Below are positions 58,646-64,000 of a DNA stretch of 64,000 nt, piece after piece (positions within the stretch are counted from its first letter, which is position 1; every line of letters starts with the position of its first letter). This DNA is from Steromphala cineraria (taxonomy: Eukaryota > Mollusca > Gastropoda > Trochida > Trochidae). Under the pieces are notes generated by a model. That model had not been told where the DNA came from, did no database searches, and saw nothing but the letters and a program-made list of their open reading frames with translations. The stretch is taken from assembly GCA_916613615.1 (NCBI GenBank), contig OU744732.1, positions 45,933,227 through 45,997,226 of the forward strand, written 5' to 3'. The position numbers and the translations under genes are program-made.

Positions 58646-60654
58646 TTACTGCTTAGTAAAATATGGCAGATCTTTGAGAGTAACAGGATAATCAATCCAC
58701 TTCCCTCCATCAAACACTTGTCCTTTCAGTTCATCACGCCACCTACCGGCGGGCAGATACAGTTTCCGAATTGTCTCCCCTTGGTTGACAACAGGCGCAA
58801 CAAGCAAATCATCTCCAACCAGAAATTGATCATCCACGATCAGGGCCGATTCGTCTGTTGGTGCAATCCACCAGAGGGGCCTCATTATGGGATATCCAGT
58901 TGTCATGGACTGGTTTGCTAAACCAATGATGACGTCAGCATACCTCTCATGGAGTTGAACCATTTCCTGATAGACTTCTAGTACCGTGCTATTTTGGCTT
59001 TCCCAGGGTGGAATGGACAGCTGCATGAAAGGCATGAAAGCATTGGCTTGAACCCATCTTATCAACAACTCTGGGTCCGGTTGTGTATTGTAGCGATTCC
59101 CCCCTATGAGGTCTGGAAGAACAAAAGGATAACCCAGGATACTGAACAGAAGACCTGCAGCGATGACAGAGCGGAGTCCAAGCGTGTTGTTCCATGTGGA
59201 GTATCTGTCCATTATCCTCACCATTGCAGGGAGATCTTGATTCCGGGCACCAACTCTGATCTCCATTCTGTTCTGGTCATCAGATCTATGAGCTGTCTCG
59301 GCATACGCTTTCGTGTAGTGGTTCTTGTTCAGGTAATCAATGTTACCTTTAGACAGAAGGGGGATGTAGTTCTGATCTCCTGCATCAAACTTAAACGAGT
59401 CTATCCCATAGGTCCTCTTCAGATACCGCAGTTCGGAGAGGAACCACTCTGCGGCATCAGGATTACTGAAGTCAATATGTCCAGCAGCCTTACCATTCCA
59501 CCATGTCGTCAAGGCAGATGTTTGGCCAGAAGGGTCCTTCATCATCCATCCTTTGGATACCAAGAGGGGAAAGGCTTTTGCATCAATGTTGATGAAAGGA
59601 TGGACCCAAAGGGTTACAGGTATATTCTGGCTGTGCATTGCATCGACCATTTGCTTAGGATCAGGAAAGGTACTTTTGTCAAATTCCAGATCTCCATATT
59701 TCACTGTCCAGACATCATCGATTTCTATTTGTGCGATTGAGAAGTTGTGTTGCTTAATATTGGAAACAAAATTCATTACCAATGATTGGTTAACTTTGGT
59801 CTTGTATTCAGCCCATGTACTCCAGATTGGATATCTGAACATGTTGACATTAGGAATTCCTGAAGGCTTTTTGATATATTTTGAGGACATAAGTTGATGA
59901 ATACTCTTTACATCAGAGGCGGTACATACTGTGTAGTTCAGCTCTGGCAACGAACCTGCTTCACTTGCATAAAAGAGGTTGTCATATTTGGCTTCAAAAC
60001 AAAGAGACTTGTCACCTGAAGAATTCATGCTCACAAAAAGAGGGATGTCTTCTTCAACATAAATCCCCACACCGTCAGAGTTGAAAAAGAGGCGCTCTTG
60101 AACAGGTCCATAACGATCATTACCAACCATATCAAAGGTCAAATATGGTTTCATATCCGCATCAACTTTCTCCAGAGGCCAGTGTTGTGTCATCAGCTCG
60201 GGACCACCATACCAATGAGCAGAACCAAAATCAAAACATTGTTTTAAAACTTCGGAGACACACCCTGTAGCCTTCCAGCTAAAATCAACGCATTCTGAGC
60301 CAAGATAATTGTAAGAGGTCATTCTTACATCAGCAAAACTGGGCTGCTTCACAACAAGCACCTGGTGGGTATTCATGAGGACAGTTGGAGTTGTATGAGG
60401 TGGACTTCTGAAGGTGGAAGAAAGTATTTTCTTGCCTTTCCGATTTTTGACGCTCATGTCCAATGAGTGTTCCTTCAGTTCCAGCTCCACAGGACCGATG
60501 GAATAGCTTCTGAAAATTGGGGGACCAATGCCTCTTCCTTTAAGGTTTAAGGAATCAGACTCAATCGTACAATCTCCCCCTTGAAATACAATGGACATCA
60601 GCACACAGCCGATGGTAAGGATCATCCTGTTCGTTTTGCCTCTCATTGAATGTC
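58646..60654 (-). CDS. Secreted GH31 glycoside hydrolase, MYORG-like (gene B)
   Basis: 666 residues from an ATG at 60644-60646, eight bases inside an exon that begins after ATCATACAG (60655-60656). Signal peptide MILTIGCVLMSIVFQGGDC after a short basic start. N-terminal beta-sandwich to about residue 270, then a (beta/alpha)8 barrel: WSTWAEYKTK, IEIDDVWTVKYGDLEF, VTLWVHPFIN, FKFDAGDQNYIP with probable nucleophile Asp421, RVGARNQDLPA, and probable acid/base Asp480 in IMDRYSTW. The 59-residue spacing fits GH31. PIMRPLWWIAPTDES and LPAGRWRDEL are in the C-terminal sheet. Intact and full-length for a secreted family member. MYORG-type enzymes hydrolyse alpha-galactosides; substrate here is inferred only. 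Gene A is a diverged paralogue. Confidence 0.94.
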
Positions 60655-60908
60655 CTGTATGATAAAATGGCAGATGGCTGAGTATAAAACCTGAAAAATA
60701 ATTTTCAGAGCAAAATAAATTATTTTGTATATCAATGTATCCTCATGTATATTTCTACCGCTTACTTAAGAACATACCTTAGTTTGCTTGGCATTTATGT
60801 ACAGTTCATTTGATTTACTTTTCAATACGCTGAGAAATATATTTACAGTTACTTTATCATACAAAGTTCAATGTTGTTTGTATACGATATTACTAGTGTT
60901 AAACTTAC

Positions 60909-60950
60909 TGCCTGAAGGTACTATAACTGTGTGACCTCTCCTTATCAGAC
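60909..60950 (-). promoter_or_regulatory. 5' UTR exon and promoter region of GH31 gene B
   Basis: The reverse strand reads GGCCAGTCTGATAAGGAGAGG..CCTTCAGGCA|GTAAGTTT, a consensus donor conserved in the pseudogene copy. ATATTTTTAAG at about 60955-60965 is the only TATA-like sequence. The intron to the coding exon is about 250 bp. The transcription start is not known. Confidence 0.55.
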
Positions 60951-61049
60951 TGGCCTTAAAAATATCATGATAAGGATTTTTATTGTTGAAGGTATACTAA
61001 ATGTACCTGGGTCAAATGACAAGATAAGTTGATATATGTCACTGATTAA

Positions 61050-61404
61050 AGGGGCAGTAGCACGTTTTTGATAATTTTATATTTTAAAAAGTGCACTTAT
61101 AATTGTAAGTAAAAGCCAAATGTTTTATATTGACAGTATCAACAATCACATTACACAAGCCAATCACCCATAGTCAGAGGACAAAGTATGAGGATTCACA
61201 TAAAATCCATTGGCGGCCATTTTTGTGTGAACACCTTTAATTCATTTTTGTAAGAAAAAGGAATCGCATGGCTGAACCTAACGTTATATATTTGAATTAT
61301 TACTGCTCCATTTCGTTTGAATACATTGTCTTTCAATTGGAACCATTTATTTTCATTTTCCTGACATCACCTTATATTCCCCCTAAAAACGTGCTACTGC
61401 CCCT
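61050..61404. mobile_element. TTAA-flanked MITE, full copy
   Basis: AGGGGCAGTAGCACG to CGTGCTACTGCCCCT between TTAA at 61046-61049 and 61405-61408; 355 bp. Confidence 0.92.
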
Positions 61405-61504
61405 TTAAGGACGTATATGAATACAGTTATAAAAAATTATATCCTTCAGAGGCAACCTGATGTGGGTAAAAAAGCCGACTTAGTGCGTCGTATATCGTCC
61501 TTTG

Positions 61505-61590
61505 AAAAAGTTTCTTGTTTCCAAGTTGGATTCGAACCCCCAACTCTCTGAACCGTAGGCACTACCACTAGTCTAACGGGCCAGACAGTG
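61505..61590 (-). mobile_element. tRNA-like SINE head relic
   Basis: The reverse strand has A-box-like TAGACTAGTGG and a perfect B-box GGTTCGAATCC about 35 bp apart. Acceptor and T-stem pairing are too poor for a working tRNA. Confidence 0.5.
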
Positions 61591-61599
61591 TAGACTATG

Positions 61600-62263
61600 T
61601 TATACAATGTATTGATTGAAGAATTTTGATACCAAATAGCAATTTTAAATGCATACAAACAGTCATAATGGATGTTAATAGTGTGACACCTTTTAACTTG
61701 TACTAAATTTCAAGAATCCAAATACGGTATCAACCTCGTGACTTGTCCATTGTCATTAGTAAAACCTTACGCTTCGAAGAATGCCTTGCACGTACATTTT
61801 GTGCCATGTCAATTACAAAGAGTCGGTTGGACACACTGCTTGTTTTGAAGGAAACTCGTTTTAACAGAGATTTCTGTTATAAGTAAATGAAATAAAAAAT
61901 TCTCAGTCTGAAGCAACTAAGCGTGTAACTATTTCATTGCTTGCACTAAATCTACAACATTAGAAAAAGGTCTTTATGTCGAAAACGTCATTGGGTAGTT
62001 TACAAGATAGCAAACCGGTTTTGAAGCAATCCCGAAAAAATAGGTAACATCATCTTCACAATACCAATGCATTTATTTTCACAGATATAAAATGTGATAT
62101 TTTACATGCAAGATATAAATACCATACTTGAGATTCCCATGAAATTAATATATAAAACATACATAGAATAACAAATGGATGAGAATTCAACTATAACATA
62201 AAACTGTGAACATCAATACCCTTTGAAACAAATACGTATCATTCTCCAATTGCAAACAGACCA
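61600..62263. other. No feature recognised
   Basis: AT-rich spacer. Confidence 0.5.
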
Positions 62264-62698
62264 TACCGTATTTCCTCTAATACAACCCGGGCCTCCATTA
62301 CAACCCGGGCCTCGAATATAACCCGGGGGGTAAAGGGGTGCTGACATTAATACAACCCGGGTCTCGAATAGAACCCGGGGTCTCGAATAGAACCCGGGTC
62401 TAACATAAATACTGGTATAATATGTCGATAGTATATACTTCACGGAAACCGTATATTGCAGGGATTGATACGGATTTTGATAACAGAATGAATATCAACA
62501 GAAATGCCACGAGATATGTAGAACTAGATCAATAATTTTCCATGAAAACGCCATTCCCAGAAGATTTTGAAACGTCAATTCAGACCTAAAGAAATACAAC
62601 CCGGCCTCTATTATAACCCGGGCCTCGAATAGATCCCGGGGGGTAAGGGGGTACTGAACGAAATAGAACCCCGGGGTTGTATTCGAGGAAATACGGTA
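62264..62698. mobile_element. Inverted-repeat element with AACCCGGG clusters
   Basis: TACCGTATTTCCTC..AATACAACCC at the left and GGTTGTATTCGAGGAAATACGGTA at the right. Subterminal clusters of AACCCGGG..CTCGAATA occur at 62285-62403 (about six) and 62596-62680 (about four, partly altered). The interior is AT-rich. The ends resemble a widespread animal DNA-transposon terminus; superfamily not decided. Confidence 0.78.
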
Positions 62699-62699
62699 T

Positions 62700-63985
62700 T
62701 TCTTTTCATTCAAAATAGACAATCTGCTTTCCTCAGATCTAGCAATCTTATTATTTATATTCATATTTGAGATTCATATTGCATTTCCAATGATAATATT
62801 TACATGGAAGAACATGCGATTCTACTGTAAATCAGTGAAATAAAACTGACAATCATATGACGTCAAATTAATGACGTCATTAATGGCCGCGTTTTCGTTG
62901 TCTACCATTTTACAGCCACGAATATCGAAACCGATTTATAGAACTAAATACTTTAACAAATGCAGAGAAACTCGTTCACTTCCTTGCTTAACTATTGCCA
63001 GGCGTACACATCCCTACGGTGTGCGCTTAGCAAATCGATCAAGCAACTTCATAAATTAAACATCAATACAGCGTACTGGAAATATAACAAATTGAATATT
63101 TGACGTTTCTTGTCGAATACCATGCATATCTCACCTCATAAAGTAGAAGTTTATAAATCTACTAATCTAATGATTCATATACTTCCATTATGTAACTCAA
63201 AATTCTTGCCTAACTGTAAACTCAACTCTTTGGGATTGATCATGCTTTTGAACTGTCAATTTGCATTTTTCTTATATTCGAATTTGCAGATTTAGTTTAG
63301 TTCATTGCCATTTATTTCTAAACAAATCATTGTTTACAAAATGAAAGGACATTAACTTGATAAGGAATTTTTGACGACAATGACGTCAACGGGTCTAATT
63401 CTACGCTTTCTCATAATGTTATCAACCTCTATGTGAAATTAGGTTGAAAATGACACTCTTAAATGTCACCATTTAATCACGTTAAAATCGCGTAGAACAA
63501 GAGAAAATAAATTTGATCTGTTAGTTCTATCGCACTGGTAGTGTCTAAGCTAATGACCTCTTTAATCTGACGCGCTATGTACCTGGCGGGGGTAAAATGA
63601 GCCCCATGGAAGAATACTCATCATAAAAACTAGCAATAAGTAAAACAAGTTATATGATATATAAGTCAAATAGGTAACTCATAATTTCTTATAGATTTAA
63701 TTAAATCAAGTCAGCTAAGAATAAGGTATATGTTTCCTGTGGCAAATATTTCTCAAATTTCGATTAAAAATTTTTTTATATAATAGTCAGTTTCCGCATT
63801 TTCTAATTAATATATATTTATAAGAAATGATAACAAGAAATGTTTAAAGATCATGTCAATGTTCATTTCACTTATGCACACCCGAGTGGTTTTCAGCTTT
63901 ATACAGCGGCGCAATTTCAATTTGAAATGTAGAAAAGACTCAATGCACGTAAAGGGTCTATTCCGACATATATTTTTTCACATTG
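62700..63985. other. No gene recognised
   Basis: AT-rich. Contains TGACGTCA-like text near 62858-62880. Short frames (62871-63059, 63110-63295) have no motif. The last 15 bases (TTAAAGAGACAGTAC from 63986) may open another TTAA-type MITE. Confidence 0.4.
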
Positions 63986-64000
63986 TTAAAGAGACAGTAC

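Larger units (their letters stand above)
58535..60990. repeat. Arm of a 2.4-kb inverted duplication (other arm 50700-53040)
   Basis: Homology runs from the 3' flank (CTTTGCAATATGG..AAAGTGTCTTTCC at about 52995-53025 against the complement of 58550-58580) through the gene to the promoter region. The arms are separated by about 5.5 kb that contains the 53190-54920 palindrome. Confidence 0.9.

Noticed and set aside
58994..59740. 248-codon plus-strand open frame
   Set aside because: Antisense to the intact GH31 gene B; its length comes from that gene's codon pattern and it has no motif of its own.
61505..61590. Possible tRNA gene on the minus strand
   Set aside because: A- and B-box motifs are present but the acceptor and T stems do not pair; more likely a SINE head.

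Overview
The window is AT-rich animal DNA with spliced genes on a dense background of transposable elements. I see no bacterial-style operons, rRNA, intact tRNA genes or CRISPR arrays. Three things suggest a marine lophotrochozoan, most likely a bivalve mollusc: several secreted MYORG-like glycoside hydrolase family 31 (GH31) genes side by side, tRNA-derived SINEs with a (CACCT)n tail, and many short TTAA-flanked or 9-bp-duplicating inverted-repeat elements. The species guess is inference.

Host genes. (1) About 5.0-9.9 kb, minus strand: the 5' part of a secreted cysteine-rich modular protein, rebuilt here from six small exons (signal peptide, then Cys modules on mostly phase-1 exons); it continues off or beyond the left side. 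(2) 36.7-41.4 kb, minus strand: an apparently complete three-exon gene for a 367-residue secreted protein with signal peptide, PAN/apple domain and a degenerate LDL-receptor-class-B-like beta-propeller. (3) 46.9-60.9 kb: a GH31 cluster. It has one intact gene on the minus strand (46871-48786), one intact gene on the minus strand with a 5' UTR exon (58646-60654), and between them a plus-strand pseudogene (51064-52925) that is a recent inverted duplicate of the second gene, promoter included. (4) 22646-22819, minus strand: a candidate first exon with a mitochondrial-type presequence.

Mobile DNA. 0-17 kb holds a large complex repeat in inverted arms (1-3041 against 12299-17050) with a 156-bp tandem array and a 2.9-kb tandem duplication. 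17.85-21.8 kb is a dead DIRS-type retroelement with inverted terminal repeats, into whose left repeat a 1.35-kb foldback element has jumped. 23.6-31.2 kb is a degenerate Gypsy-type LTR element on the plus strand, split inside its reverse transcriptase by a 4.1-kb L1/Tx1-like LINE on the minus strand with a perfect 15-bp target duplication. Scattered through the window are about nine copies of a TTAA-flanked element, four copies of a 350-bp element with 9-bp duplications, hAT-, Mutator- and mariner-like MITEs, two SINE families, and a 143-bp tandem-repeat element.

The genes do not form a pathway that I can demonstrate. The GH31 enzymes, the PAN/propeller protein and the cysteine-rich protein all look secreted, so the locus looks rich in extracellular proteins. 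Several MITEs lie within 30 bp of splice sites of these genes. Exon borders were read by eye from splice consensus and phase; no transcript evidence was available.
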